From Streptomyces atratus (lineage in GTDB: Bacteria > Actinomycetota > Actinomycetes > Streptomycetales > Streptomycetaceae), in assembly GCF_900119365.1 (NCBI RefSeq), contig NZ_FPJO01000010.1, forward strand, positions 149,806 through 213,805: DNA of 64,000 nucleotides. The letters are read 5' to 3'. Below the pieces are notes generated by a model. It was not told the DNA's origin. It worked only from the letters and a program-made list of their open reading frames with translations, and ran no database searches. The translations under genes were made by a program, and so were the position numbers. Positions 26,992 to 35,603 of this stretch are shown here, piece after piece (within the stretch, counting starts at the first letter, position 1; each line of letters opens with the position of its first letter).

Positions 26992-28677
26992 TCAGTCCCG
27001 GGGGACCGGGGGTTGCGGGACCCCGGTGCCGGGCGCGGGGCGCTCCTTGCGGACGAAGGCCCGGCGCAGCCCGTGGTACGGGTGGTGCGGGTCCGCGAAG
27101 ATGCGGTGCATGCGGGCGAGTTCGGCCTCCCGGTACGGGGCCAGGTCGACCCGGTCCCGCTCCTCCTTCTTCGCGTGGATCCGGGACTGCGTCGCGGGCA
27201 GGGCCGTCAGGCGGGTCGCCAGGGCGCCGACTTCGGAGTCGAACGACCGAGGGGCGCACGGGATCACCCTGTCGACCAGCCCGAGCCGGTGGGCCGCGGT
27301 GGAGCTGACCGGCAGGGCGTCCCGCATGAGCCGGCCGGCCGCCGCCGCACCCACCCGCCGCGGCAGCGTGTACGTCCAGTACTCCGATCCGTACAGCCCC
27401 ATCAGGCGATAGTGCGGATTGAACACCGCGCCCGCCCTGCACCACACCTCGTCGGCGGCGAGGGCCAGCATCACCCCGCCCGCTGCGGCGTTCCCGGCCA
27501 GGGCGGCGACGACGAGCCGGTCCGTGGTGGTCAGCACCGCCTCCACCAGGTCGTCCATGGCATTGATGTTGGCCCAGGACTCGGCGCCGGGATCGGCCGC
27601 CGCCTCGATCACGTTGAGGTGGATGCCGTTGGAGAAGAAGTCCCGGCCTCCGCCGACGACCAGCACCGAGGTGGGCCGGGAGCAGGCGAACCGGTAGGCG
27701 CGCAGCAGGCGTCGGCACTGCGCCGTGCTCATCGCTCCGCCACGGAACGAGAACGACAGGAAGCCGGTCCCGGCCTCCTCCCGGTAGCCGATCTCGGACC
27801 AGGTGTCGTCGTCCCCGGTCCGGTGCACCGGAGCCGGCCGCTCGGGCACGGCGGACAGCCGCCCGGCCAGCGCCGAGGTGGCGGGGAGCTTGAAGGTGGC
27901 CGGGCCGCCCGGCGCCCGCCGCGGCCGCAGCTCGGGGATCCACACCGCGCCGTCGGTGGTCGCCCGGCAGATCGCGCCGTCCCGGGTGGCCACCACATCC
28001 CCCGGACGCCCGCCCAGCCGGGACTCGGGGTACCCGCCGTGCAGGAACCACTCGCCGCCCAGCAACTCGTCGAGCACACCGGGCTGGGAGTCCGCCGCCC
28101 TGAGCTTACGGACCACTGTCGCGGTGGAGTCCGACTGCCAGTCGATGCGACGCAGCGACTGCCGGAACAGGGGGCGGCAGCCTTCGCCGGCGCCGGAGGC
28201 CTGCGGCACCGGGGTGTACGTCCCCGACGTGAAACGTCCGACCGCCACGAGCACCGCCTCCACGGCGGCGTCCGAGATCTCGTTGCGGTACAGGTCGCTC
28301 TTGCCCGCAGGGGGCAGCGGACAGGTCACGGACGCCCAGACGTCGCCCGCGTCCATCTCCGCGTTCGCCTGAAGTACGGTGACGCCCCAGCGGTCCGCTC
28401 CCTCGTGGACGGCCCAGTCCAGGGAAGAGGGCCCGCGGTCGCCGACCGGCCCCGGATGGACGACGAGACAGGTGTGGACCGACCAGACGTCCCTCGGAAT
28501 CGCGGTCTTCAGGTACGGCGCCACAACAAGGTCCGGACACTCCCGGCGAACGGCTTCCCGGACCGGGCCCTCCTCGTGTGCGAGCTGCACGGCAACGGAG
28601 TGCCCGTGGTCCCTCAGCTCCGCCTGGACACGTTGGGTGAGGCTGTTGAAGGCGCTTGCGACAAGCAGGATGTGCAC
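26992..28677 (-). CDS. hypX: HypX: formyl-THF-dependent CO-ligand synthase for [NiFe] hydrogenase
   Basis: 561 residues in two domains. The N-terminal part (to about residue 190) is a formyltransferase-like domain with HPGPVGDRGPSSLDWA and GVTVLQANAEMDAGDVW. The C-terminal part (about 290-560) is a crotonase fold with GGGRDFFSNGIHLN and AGNAAAGGVMLALAADEVW. HypX makes formyl-CoA from formyl-tetrahydrofolate and splits it to CO, supplying the CO ligand in air. It starts at GTG 28677 with GGGAG 6 nt upstream. It converges on hypB, completing an aerobic maturation set. Confidence 0.93.
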   Translation of the reverse strand: MHILLVASAFNSLTQRVQAELRDHGHSVAVQLAHEEGPVREAVRRECPDLVVAPYLKTAIPRDVWSVHTCLVVHPGPVGDRGPSSLDWAVHEGADRWGVTVLQANAEMDAGDVWASVTCPLPPAGKSDLYRNEISDAAVEAVLVAVGRFTSGTYTPVPQASGAGEGCRPLFRQSLRRIDWQSDSTATVVRKLRAADSQPGVLDELLGGEWFLHGGYPESRLGGRPGDVVATRDGAICRATTDGAVWIPELRPRRAPGGPATFKLPATSALAGRLSAVPERPAPVHRTGDDDTWSEIGYREEAGTGFLSFSFRGGAMSTAQCRRLLRAYRFACSRPTSVLVVGGGRDFFSNGIHLNVIEAAADPGAESWANINAMDDLVEAVLTTTDRLVVAALAGNAAAGGVMLALAADEVWCRAGAVFNPHYRLMGLYGSEYWTYTLPRRVGAAAAGRLMRDALPVSSTAAHRLGLVDRVIPCAPRSFDSEVGALATRLTALPATQSRIHAKKEERDRVDLAPYREAELARMHRIFADPHHPYHGLRRAFVRKERPAPGTGVPQPPVPRD

Positions 28678-28942
28678 GGCGATCTCCCGGTGGCTGCGGT
28701 CCGTCCTGATCGAGCGTGAGCGTGGACGCCTGCTCGGCGGAACTCACTCGGCGGGAACATGCCGGGAATTCACCCGAAGCACACAGCGAACGGTGAGCCG
28801 ACGCGCGATTTCGCTCGCGAGGCACAGGCCAAGTGCTGTGGCAGGTGAGCTGTGGTCGTCGGCGGTGCCGTCGAGGGTGAAGTGCGTCGTGCTCGCGCCT
28901 GCGAACGTACGATCGCTGTGCGGGCGGACCTGGGAGGGCACA

Positions 28943-29551
28943 ATGGAACATTTCGAGGGCTTCGACGTAGCCGGGTTCTGGGACGATTCGGCGTACGCGC
29001 TGAAGGAGTACGTGGAGGAGAACCCACCCACGCAGGAGCTGATCGCGTCGGTGGAGGAGGAGCTCGGTGGATACCGGCTGCCCGACTCGTACATCGCGCT
29101 GATGACCGCGCACAACGGCGGCGTTCCCAACCGGGACCACTTCCCCATGGCCGAGCCGACCTCCTGGGCCGACGACCACATCGTGATCACCGGCATCAGA
29201 GGCATCGGACGGACAAGGCCGCAGTCGCTCGGCGGTGAGTTCGGTAGCCGGTTCTGGACCGACATGTGGGAGTACCCCGACATCGGTGTGTACTTCGCCG
29301 ACACACCATCGGCCGGCCACGACATGCTCGCCCTCGACTACCGCGCGTGCGGCAGGGACGGCGAGCCGGCCGTGGTCCACGTCGACCAGGAGGGCGACTT
29401 CGCCATCACCTCGGTCGCGGAGAACTTCGAGGCTTTCGTCACGGGGCTGGTCGACGAGTCCGTCTACGACACCTCGGAGGAGGACCGGATCGACGCCCTG
29501 GCCACGGTGCGTGAGGGCGTATCTCCGAGACCGCCGGCGGCTGTCGCATGA
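28943..29551 (+). CDS. SMI1/KNR4 (SUKH) family protein
   Basis: A 202-residue protein with the SUKH fold: the N-terminal helix with EELGGYRLPDSYIALMTAHNGG, the central strand region containing ITGIRGIG, then GVYFADTPSAGHDMLALDYRACG and a C-terminal FAITSVAENFEAFV. GGGAGGG lies just before ATG 28943. SUKH proteins are often immunity proteins for polymorphic toxins or bacteriocins, but many isolated copies have no known partner, and no toxin gene is visible beside this one. The 265-base gap upstream holds no other gene I can see. Confidence 0.85.
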   Translation: MEHFEGFDVAGFWDDSAYALKEYVEENPPTQELIASVEEELGGYRLPDSYIALMTAHNGGVPNRDHFPMAEPTSWADDHIVITGIRGIGRTRPQSLGGEFGSRFWTDMWEYPDIGVYFADTPSAGHDMLALDYRACGRDGEPAVVHVDQEGDFAITSVAENFEAFVTGLVDESVYDTSEEDRIDALATVREGVSPRPPAAVA

Positions 29552-29610
29552 CGGATGCCGCTGTCACCGCCCTGCTCGACGAACTCGCCGCTGTGGTCGG
29601 CGACCGGTAG
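29548..29610 (+). other. 20-codon ORF overlapping the SUKH stop, probable remnant
   Basis: An ATG overlaps the SUKH stop by 4 nt and opens MTDAAVTALLDELAAVVGDR before TAG. The coupling geometry is that of a real next gene, and LLDELAAVVGDR resembles the N-terminus of FAD-linked oxidases. It is probably the truncated start of a lost gene. Chance remains a fair explanation. Confidence 0.25.
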
Positions 29611-29632
29611 CCGCGCTCGTCGGGCGACGTCA

Positions 29633-30265
29633 TCAGTTCCCTTCGAAGACGGATCGGGTGCTGGTGACGACGGCGCACTTGCCGGCCGCCCAGCGCAGTG
29701 CCATCGCGTGGTCCTCGGCGGAGAAGTCGGCCACCGCGTCGGCCACCACGAACGCCTGGATGTCCTGCATCCAGGCGTCGCACGCGGTCATGAGGACGCC
29801 GATGTGGGCGTAGACGCCGGAGACGACGATCTGGTCGCGGCCCTGCTCGCGCAGCCTCTCCAGGAGATCGGTGCGGACGAAACCGCTGTACTTCCACTTG
29901 GTGAGCACCGTGTCACCCTCCTCGGGCGCGACGGCATCCGCGATGGCGGCGGCGTCCGGCTCGGCCGGCAGTCCCGGACCCCAGAAGTCCTGCTGCAGAC
30001 CGCGCTCGACCGCACTCTGGCCGCCGGGCTGCGCGGTATAGAGCACCGGTACGCCGAGACGCCTCGCCTCCTTCTTCAACTCCGCAACGTGCGAAAGAAG
30101 TTCGGGGATCGGCGAAGCCTGACGATCGTAGGCCGAGAGGAAGTAGTTCTGCAGATCGTGGACGAGGAGCACCGCGCGCGCGGGGTCGACGGTCCACTCG
30201 ACCCGGTTGGCGGGCAGCTCATCCGCGGTCGGCATGGGGTACGGGGTGATGGCGGGCAGGGCCAT
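29633..30265 (-). CDS. dhbB: Isochorismatase, DhbB-type without carrier domain
   Basis: A 210-residue isochorismatase that hydrolyses isochorismate to 2,3-dihydro-2,3-dihydroxybenzoate and pyruvate. LLVHDLQNYFL carries the catalytic Asp, LTKWKYSGF the catalytic Lys, and SGVYAHIGVLMTACDAW replaces the usual cysteine region (YAHIGC in EntB) with valine. Unlike EntB and Bacillus DhbB (about 290-310 residues) it has no C-terminal aryl carrier domain; a free carrier is encoded at 34419. It is the last gene of the left siderophore operon. Confidence 0.93.
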   Translation of the reverse strand: MALPAITPYPMPTADELPANRVEWTVDPARAVLLVHDLQNYFLSAYDRQASPIPELLSHVAELKKEARRLGVPVLYTAQPGGQSAVERGLQQDFWGPGLPAEPDAAAIADAVAPEEGDTVLTKWKYSGFVRTDLLERLREQGRDQIVVSGVYAHIGVLMTACDAWMQDIQAFVVADAVADFSAEDHAMALRWAAGKCAVVTSTRSVFEGN

Positions 30266-30331
30266 GGTGCTGGGATTCCGTTCGGAGGCGGGTTGGGGGA
30301 GAGGGGGAGGCCGGGCAGGTCCGGTCCTGGG

Positions 30332-31969
30332 TCAGGTGTTCGGGGAGATGGCGGCGCTGCGAGCCGCGGCGGTCCGCAGGTCCTTCTTGGAGATCTTCCC
30401 GACACCGGTCTGCGGGAACACGTCCACGAACTCGACCCGGTCCGGCACCTTGTACGCCGCCAGGCCCCGTTCGCGTACGAACCGCTTGATGTCGGCCGGC
30501 TTCGGCGGAGCCGCGCCCGGGCGCAGGATCACATACGCGCGGATGCGTTCGCCCAGGTACGGGTCGGGCTCGGCCACCACATTGGCGTCGTGCACGGACG
30601 GGTGGGCGAGGATGTGGTTCTCCACCTCCTCCGCGGCGATCTTCTCGCCGCCCCGGTTGATCTGGTCCTTGGCGCGTCCCTCGACGACGATGTGCCCGCT
30701 CGCGGTGACCCGGACGACATCGCCCGTGCGGTAGAAGCCGTCCTCGGTGAATGAGCGGGCGTTGTGTTCCGGTGCTCTCCAGTAGCCGCGGATCGTGTAG
30801 GGCCCCCGCGTCAGCAGGTGGCCCGTCTCGCCCGGTGCGACCTCGCGGTCCTCGTCGTCGACGACCAGAATCTCGTCGTCCGGCGAGATGGGCCGCCCCT
30901 GGGTGGTGACGATCACCTCGACCGGGTCGTCCAGCCGGGTGTAGTTGACCAGTCCCTCGGCCATCCCGAAGACCTGCTGCAGGGTGCAGCCGAACGCCGG
31001 CCCGACCCGCCGCGCCGCCTCCTCGCTGAACTTGGCGCCACCCACCAGCAGGACGTCGAGGCTGCTGAGGCCGTACGCGGTGGTGGTCGCCGCCTGGGTC
31101 CACAACAGGGCCAGCGGCGGGACCAGCCCGGTGAGGGTGACCCGCTCCCGGTCGATCAGCGGGAAGGCCACCTCGGGCGAGGGCTGCGGGCACAGCACCA
31201 CGCGTCCGCCGGCGTAGAGCGTGCCGAGCGAACCGGGTGAGGAGAGCGGGAAGTTGTGGGCCGCGGGCAGCACGCAGAGGTACACGCTGTTCTCGTCGAC
31301 ACCGCAGATGTCGTTGGATCCGCGCAGCGAGTAGATGTAGTCGTCGTGGGTGCGCGGAATGAGTTTCGGTACGCCGGTGCTCCCGCCGGACAACTGGAGG
31401 AAGGCCAGGTCGTCCGGGCGCGGAGGGGCGCAGCTCACCGGATCCTCCGCCACGTCGGACAGAGCCTCGAATTCGCCCGGGTCCCCGGCGGCGACGAACA
31501 CATGCCGCAGTGTTCCCGCTCCGGCGCGGGTCTTGGCCGCCAGTTCACGGTAGTCGTAGCCGCCGTGCTCCGCCGCGATGACGTACGCGACCGCCTCGGT
31601 GAACTCGCAGAAGTACGAGATCTCCGTCTCGCGGTGGGCCGGCAGCGCGAAGACGGGCAGCGCGCCGATCCGGAACAGTGCGAAGACGACCTCGAAGAAC
31701 TCCGCGATATTGGGCAGTTGCACCACGACGCGGTCGCCCTTGGTGATGTTCCGGGTGAGGAAGCCGGCGGCCAGCCGGTCGGCGCGCCGGTCCAGCTCCG
31801 CGTAGCTCCACCGGACCTCCGCGACGGGATCGACCACGGCGATCCGGTCCGGGTGCGCCTCGGCGCGCTCCCGGAGCATGGAGCCGAACGTCTCCCCGCG
31901 CCACCAGCCCGCGGCCCGGTACCGTTCGGCGAAATCGGGCGGCCAGGTGGGTGCGTCGTCGAGGTTCAC
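30332..31969 (-). CDS. dhbE: 2,3-dihydroxybenzoate-AMP ligase (DhbE/EntE)
   Basis: A 545-residue stand-alone aryl-acid adenylation enzyme. It activates 2,3-DHB with ATP and loads it onto the aryl carrier protein. LSGGSTGVPKLIPRTH (193-208) is the P-loop, PAAHNFPLSSPG the DHB-binding motif of this family, VFGMAEGLVNYTR the A5 region, YRTGD the A7 motif, and GVGKISKK contains the catalytic Lys. GTG 31969 overlaps the dhbC stop by 4 nt. It is cytoplasmic. Confidence 0.95.
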   Translation of the reverse strand: MNLDDAPTWPPDFAERYRAAGWWRGETFGSMLRERAEAHPDRIAVVDPVAEVRWSYAELDRRADRLAAGFLTRNITKGDRVVVQLPNIAEFFEVVFALFRIGALPVFALPAHRETEISYFCEFTEAVAYVIAAEHGGYDYRELAAKTRAGAGTLRHVFVAAGDPGEFEALSDVAEDPVSCAPPRPDDLAFLQLSGGSTGVPKLIPRTHDDYIYSLRGSNDICGVDENSVYLCVLPAAHNFPLSSPGSLGTLYAGGRVVLCPQPSPEVAFPLIDRERVTLTGLVPPLALLWTQAATTTAYGLSSLDVLLVGGAKFSEEAARRVGPAFGCTLQQVFGMAEGLVNYTRLDDPVEVIVTTQGRPISPDDEILVVDDEDREVAPGETGHLLTRGPYTIRGYWRAPEHNARSFTEDGFYRTGDVVRVTASGHIVVEGRAKDQINRGGEKIAAEEVENHILAHPSVHDANVVAEPDPYLGERIRAYVILRPGAAPPKPADIKRFVRERGLAAYKVPDRVEFVDVFPQTGVGKISKKDLRTAAARSAAISPNT

Positions 31970-33171
31970 AGTTCGGCTCCCAAGGCACTGAGAAACGTAC
32001 GGAACTTGGCTGCCGTCTCGGCGGTCTCCGCCTCGGGCTCGGACGCCGCCACGATGCCGGCCCCCGCGTAGAGGCGCAGTGTGCGCTGCTCGGCCTCGGC
32101 GCAGCGGATCGTGACGACCCACTCGCCGTCACCGAAGGCGTCGCCCCAGCCCACCACCCCGGTGAAGAAACCGCGGTCGAACGGCTCGGTCTCCGCGATG
32201 ACCCGACGTGCTGTTGCGGTCGGGGTGCCGCATACGGCGGGAGTCGGATGCAGGGCACAGGCGAGCGCCAGGGCCGAGGTGTCGGGGGAGGCGAGCGTGC
32301 CGGTCACCGTGGTGGACAGGTGCCACATGGTGGCGGTGCGGATCAGCGTCGGCCGGGCGGGGACGGTCAGCTCCGTGCAGTGCGGGGCCAGGGCCTGGTG
32401 GACGGCATCCACGACGACGGCGTGCTCGTGCAGGTCCTTCACGGACTCAAGCAGCGCGGCGGCCCGGCGGACGTCCTCGGCGAGGTCGGTGCTGCGCGGG
32501 GTCGACCCGGCGAGCGGATTGGCGACCACCTGTTGCCCCTGCCGGGAGACCAGCAGTTCCGGGCTGGCGCCGATGAGGGTGCGGCCGGCCCCCGTCGGCA
32601 GCGCGAAGGTGTAGCCGACGGGGTCGCGGCGGGCCAGGCGCTGGAGCATCGTGGGCAGGTCGAGAGGGGCGGGGGAGGTGAGTTCGAGGGTGCGGGCGAG
32701 CACCACCTTGCTGAACTCCCCGCGCCACATGCGCTCCACGGCCGAGGCCACGCCCGCTCCGTAGACCTCGGGGCCGGGAACCGGGCGTATCCGCCAGTCC
32801 GCCGAGCCGGACACACCGACGGGCAGGGCGATCAGCGGATCGGAGGCGAGCGGTGGCGCGACGCGCAGTGCCGCCGGCACGCTCAGGGCGGCCGGTGCCC
32901 CGTGGCCGAACGGGACGGCGCCGATGACCACGGGCGATTGCTGTCCGGCCGCGCCGGCCTCGGCCAGGGTGGCCTTCACCCGGTCGTCCAAGGGTCTCCC
33001 GTCGTGCGGCACAGGGCGTGCCGCACCGTGTGCCAGCAGGGTGCGGCCAGGGGTGGCGAGGAAGCGGTCCCCCGGTGTGTAGGCGTCCAGCAACGAAGTG
33101 GCCGCGCCTACGGCCGGGTGGGTCGGATCAGCCGGGGGTACGTGCGTGGCGACCTGGGGTGCCGTCGACAC
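31966..33171 (-). CDS. dhbC: Isochorismate synthase (DhbC/EntC)
   Basis: A 401-residue chorismate-binding enzyme that makes isochorismate from chorismate, the first siderophore-specific step. FSKVVLARTLEL, PELLVSRQGQQVVANPLAGS, LHEHAVVVDAV, LHPTPAVCGTP and AGAGIVAASEPEAE are the successive conserved blocks. GTG 33171 is chosen because GGAG lies 5 nt upstream; the open frame extends further but runs into dhbA. It is preceded by dhbA and coupled to dhbE. Confidence 0.93.
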   Translation of the reverse strand: MSTAPQVATHVPPADPTHPAVGAATSLLDAYTPGDRFLATPGRTLLAHGAARPVPHDGRPLDDRVKATLAEAGAAGQQSPVVIGAVPFGHGAPAALSVPAALRVAPPLASDPLIALPVGVSGSADWRIRPVPGPEVYGAGVASAVERMWRGEFSKVVLARTLELTSPAPLDLPTMLQRLARRDPVGYTFALPTGAGRTLIGASPELLVSRQGQQVVANPLAGSTPRSTDLAEDVRRAAALLESVKDLHEHAVVVDAVHQALAPHCTELTVPARPTLIRTATMWHLSTTVTGTLASPDTSALALACALHPTPAVCGTPTATARRVIAETEPFDRGFFTGVVGWGDAFGDGEWVVTIRCAEAEQRTLRLYAGAGIVAASEPEAETAETAAKFRTFLSALGAEL

Positions 33172-33241
33172 GGGGGCTCCATTCTCGATGGTTCCGTCAG
33201 TGGGTGCGGTGGATGCGGGGTACGGATGAACCGATGACCGT

Positions 33242-34072
33242 TCAGCGCAGGGTGGCGCCGCCGTCGACGTACAGCTCCTGCAGGGTGATGTGGCGGGCGC
33301 GGTCCGAGGCGAGGAACGCGACGGCCTCGGCGATGTCCTCGGGGGCGGCGATGCGGCCGAGCGGTATGCCGGTGCGGTAGGTCGCCGGGTCCCCGTCGAC
33401 GACACGCCGCTCGGCACCGGAGTCGGTCCACAGAGCGCGTTGCATCGCCGTGTCGGTGGAGCCGGGGGCGACCACGTTGCAGCGCACTCCGCTGCGGGCG
33501 AGTTCGAGGCCCAGACATTTGGTGAACATGACGGCGGCAGCTTTCGACGCGGCGTAGGCGGCCATACCGGTGCGAGGAATCCCGGCGGCGTTGGAACCGA
33601 CGGTGATGACGCAGCCGTTGCCGCGGCCGGCCATCAGAGGTGCGAGGGTCTGCGAGACATGGAAGACACCGCTGGTGTTCACCGCGAAGGTGTCCGACCA
33701 GTCCTTCGCGGAGAGTTCGGCGGCGGGGCCGGTGCGAAGGATGCCCGCGACGTTCACGAGTACGTCGACGGGGCCGAGTTCGCGCTCGGCACGCGCCACG
33801 GTGCGCTCCACCGAGGGCCGGTCGGTGACGTCCATGACGTACGTCTCCAGACGGCCTGCCGCGCAGTCGCCGCCCGGGTTCTTCTCCTGTCGCCGGTTCC
33901 ACTCCGCGGCCAGGGCCTCGATGCCGTCCGGCGCGCAGTCGGTGGCGGCCACCCGGGCGCCGAGGCCGGCGAACAACTCGGCGACAGCCGCCCCGATGCC
34001 TTGTGCGGCACCGGTCACCAGGACAGTGCGGCCGTCGAACTCGCCGCTTCTGCCCGGTATGTGCTCAGGCAT
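33242..34072 (-). CDS. dhbA: 2,3-dihydro-2,3-dihydroxybenzoate dehydrogenase (DhbA/EntA)
   Basis: A 276-residue short-chain dehydrogenase that oxidises dihydro-DHB to 2,3-DHB with NAD. TGAAQGIGAA is at 20-29, VNVAGILR in the middle, a catalytic YAASK motif follows, and LQELYVDGGATLR is at the C-terminus. ATG 34072 is chosen because AGGAGG lies 6 nt upstream; ATG 34102 is in frame but would lie across the iron box. It is the first gene of the left operon, just behind iron box 1. Confidence 0.93.
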   Translation of the reverse strand: MPEHIPGRSGEFDGRTVLVTGAAQGIGAAVAELFAGLGARVAATDCAPDGIEALAAEWNRRQEKNPGGDCAAGRLETYVMDVTDRPSVERTVARAERELGPVDVLVNVAGILRTGPAAELSAKDWSDTFAVNTSGVFHVSQTLAPLMAGRGNGCVITVGSNAAGIPRTGMAAYAASKAAAVMFTKCLGLELARSGVRCNVVAPGSTDTAMQRALWTDSGAERRVVDGDPATYRTGIPLGRIAAPEDIAEAVAFLASDRARHITLQELYVDGGATLR

Positions 34073-34094
34073 GAGCAACCTCCTGTGGGGAAAG

Positions 34095-34113
34095 TTAGGC
34101 AAGGGTAACCTAA
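34095..34113. promoter_or_regulatory. Iron box 1 (DmdR/IdeR-type operator) upstream of dhbA
   Basis: The 19 bases TTAGGCAAGGGTAACCTAA match the actinobacterial iron-box consensus TTAGGTTAGGCTAACCTAA at 16 of 19 positions. It lies 22 bases upstream of the dhbA ATG. The iron-loaded repressor should bind here and shut the DHB-synthesis operon when iron is plentiful. Confidence 0.85.
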
Positions 34114-34239
34114 CTTATTGCTGTCGATGGAGGTGTATCGGTGGGGTGTGCGGCGACATGACGGATGGTCGCGCGGGCGGAGTTGGGGCAGGGGGGTGTG
34201 CGACGCCGGATCCCGGGTCACGCGTTCGGCGTCAATAAG

Positions 34240-34258
34240 TTAGGTTAGCCTTGCCTAT
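34240..34258. promoter_or_regulatory. Iron box 2 (DmdR/IdeR-type operator) upstream of the carrier-transport-NRPS operon
   Basis: The 19 bases TTAGGTTAGCCTTGCCTAT match the iron-box consensus at about 15 of 19 positions, perfectly in the left half. It is 160 bases upstream of the carrier-protein ATG and about 126 bases from iron box 1. The interval between the two boxes must hold the divergent promoters. No other gene is seen in the 34073-34418 gap. Confidence 0.82.
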
Positions 34259-34418
34259 GTTCGAGGTGGGGGTGTCGGCGTCCCGTCGAGGCCGCCGTCT
34301 TCTCCCGTTCTCCCCCCACGCCACGACCGGGCGCACGTCGCCCCGCGCCCTGGCGTCGTGACCACCACCGCCGACGCGTCGACCGCGCTGTCGGCGCCCA
34401 TCCCGCAGGAGCAACCCG

Positions 34419-34658
34419 ATGCATCAGACCTTGTCGCCCGAACGCGTCCGAGCAGACGTCGCGGAACTCCTCGACTGCGACCCCGCCGAGATCGCGCCCG
34501 AGGAGAATCTGGTCGACCTGGGCCTGGACTCGGTGCGGATCATGACCTTGGTCGGGCGCTGGCGTGCCGCCGGAGCGGTCACCCTGGAGTTTCCCGACTT
34601 GGCCGAGCAGCCCGAACTGGCGCACTGGACGGCACTTCTGACGGGCGATGCCGCATGA
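34419..34658 (+). CDS. Stand-alone aryl carrier protein
   Basis: A 79-residue carrier protein. DLGLDSVRIM (34-43) contains the phosphopantetheine-accepting Ser38. It would carry the 2,3-DHB starter from DhbE to the first condensation domain of the NRPS. AGGAG lies 8 nt before ATG 34419. In enterobactin-type systems this domain is fused to isochorismatase; here it is free and leads the other operon. Its stop overlaps the next ATG by 4 nt. Confidence 0.92.
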   Translation: MHQTLSPERVRADVAELLDCDPAEIAPEENLVDLGLDSVRIMTLVGRWRAAGAVTLEFPDLAEQPELAHWTALLTGDAA

Positions 34659-35506
34659 GCCGGGTCGACCACCGCCACCGGCACTTGGACCGGATCGCGG
34701 AGGTCCGGGCGGGTCTCCATGCCGAGAAGGTGGGCTACCCGATCGGAATCCGGGCGACCGAAGTCGTACGCGTGGTCACGGTCGGCGCCGGCCTGCTGCG
34801 GGTGACCCTGGGCGGGGCGGACACCGAGGGGTTCGAGGCCCACTCACCGGACGAACACGTGAAACTGATCTTCCCGGATCCGGACGGCACGCTGCGGCTG
34901 CCCGAGCCGAACGGGGCGATGCTGCGCTGGCCGCGGCCGGCGCCCACCTCGCGGGAGTACACCGTGCGCCGCCACGACCCGGTGGCGGGCGAGATCGACA
35001 TCGACATCGCCGCGCATGACGGCGGCCTCGCATCGGACTGGGCGCGTGCGGCCCGGCCCGGCGACATCGTGCACGTCGCGGGGCCGCCCGGTGGACTGAT
35101 CGTCCCGCACAGCTACGACCGATACCTGCTCGCGGGCGACATCACGGCCCTGCCCGCCATCGCGCGATGGCTGGAGGAACTGCCCAGGAGCGCGAAGGGC
35201 TGGGCGTTCGTCGAAGTCGCCGACGCCGCAGAGGAGATCGAGCTGTCCGCGCCCGACGGCGTCGAAGTGCGCTGGCTGCACCGCGGCGATCTGCCGGCGG
35301 GCGCCGGCGACGCGCTGGCAACGGCCGTGACCGCCGTGACCGTGCCCGAGGGGGAACGGGTGTACGTGTGGGTCGCGGGTGAGGCGGGACAGATCAAGCC
35401 GCTGCGCCGCTGGGTCCGCGACGAACTGCTCCTGGACCGGGCCGATCACGACATCACCGGCTACTGGAAGCGCGGCGTCGCCGACTTCGACGAGGACGAC
35501 CACTGA
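34655..35506 (+). CDS. Siderophore-interacting protein (FAD-dependent ferric-siderophore reductase)
   Basis: A 283-residue SIP/ViuB-family flavoprotein. The FAD-binding REYTVRRHDP block is near 105-114, followed by the NAD(P)H domain with YLLAGDITALPAIARWLEE and VWVAGEAGQIKPLRRWVRDEL, and the family ending YWKRG. It reduces ferric siderophore in the cytoplasm to release Fe(II). ATG 34655 overlaps the carrier-protein stop by 4 nt, which places import and reduction in the same iron-regulated operon. Confidence 0.93.
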   Translation: MSRVDHRHRHLDRIAEVRAGLHAEKVGYPIGIRATEVVRVVTVGAGLLRVTLGGADTEGFEAHSPDEHVKLIFPDPDGTLRLPEPNGAMLRWPRPAPTSREYTVRRHDPVAGEIDIDIAAHDGGLASDWARAARPGDIVHVAGPPGGLIVPHSYDRYLLAGDITALPAIARWLEELPRSAKGWAFVEVADAAEEIELSAPDGVEVRWLHRGDLPAGAGDALATAVTAVTVPEGERVYVWVAGEAGQIKPLRRWVRDELLLDRADHDITGYWKRGVADFDEDDH

Positions 35507-35603
35507 CCGGCCGGTCGGACAGGGGCAGGCGTGACGCCGCCTCCCCGTCGTACCACCACAAGGCCGTCGAACAGGACGGGCCTCAACCAGCAAGGAGCAC
35601 CAC

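Noticed and set aside
34358..34418. GTG-initiated leader peptide or longer SIP start ahead of the carrier protein
   Set aside because: The frame runs through the carrier-protein gene and has no RBS; the SIP start at 34655 is coupled to the carrier stop.
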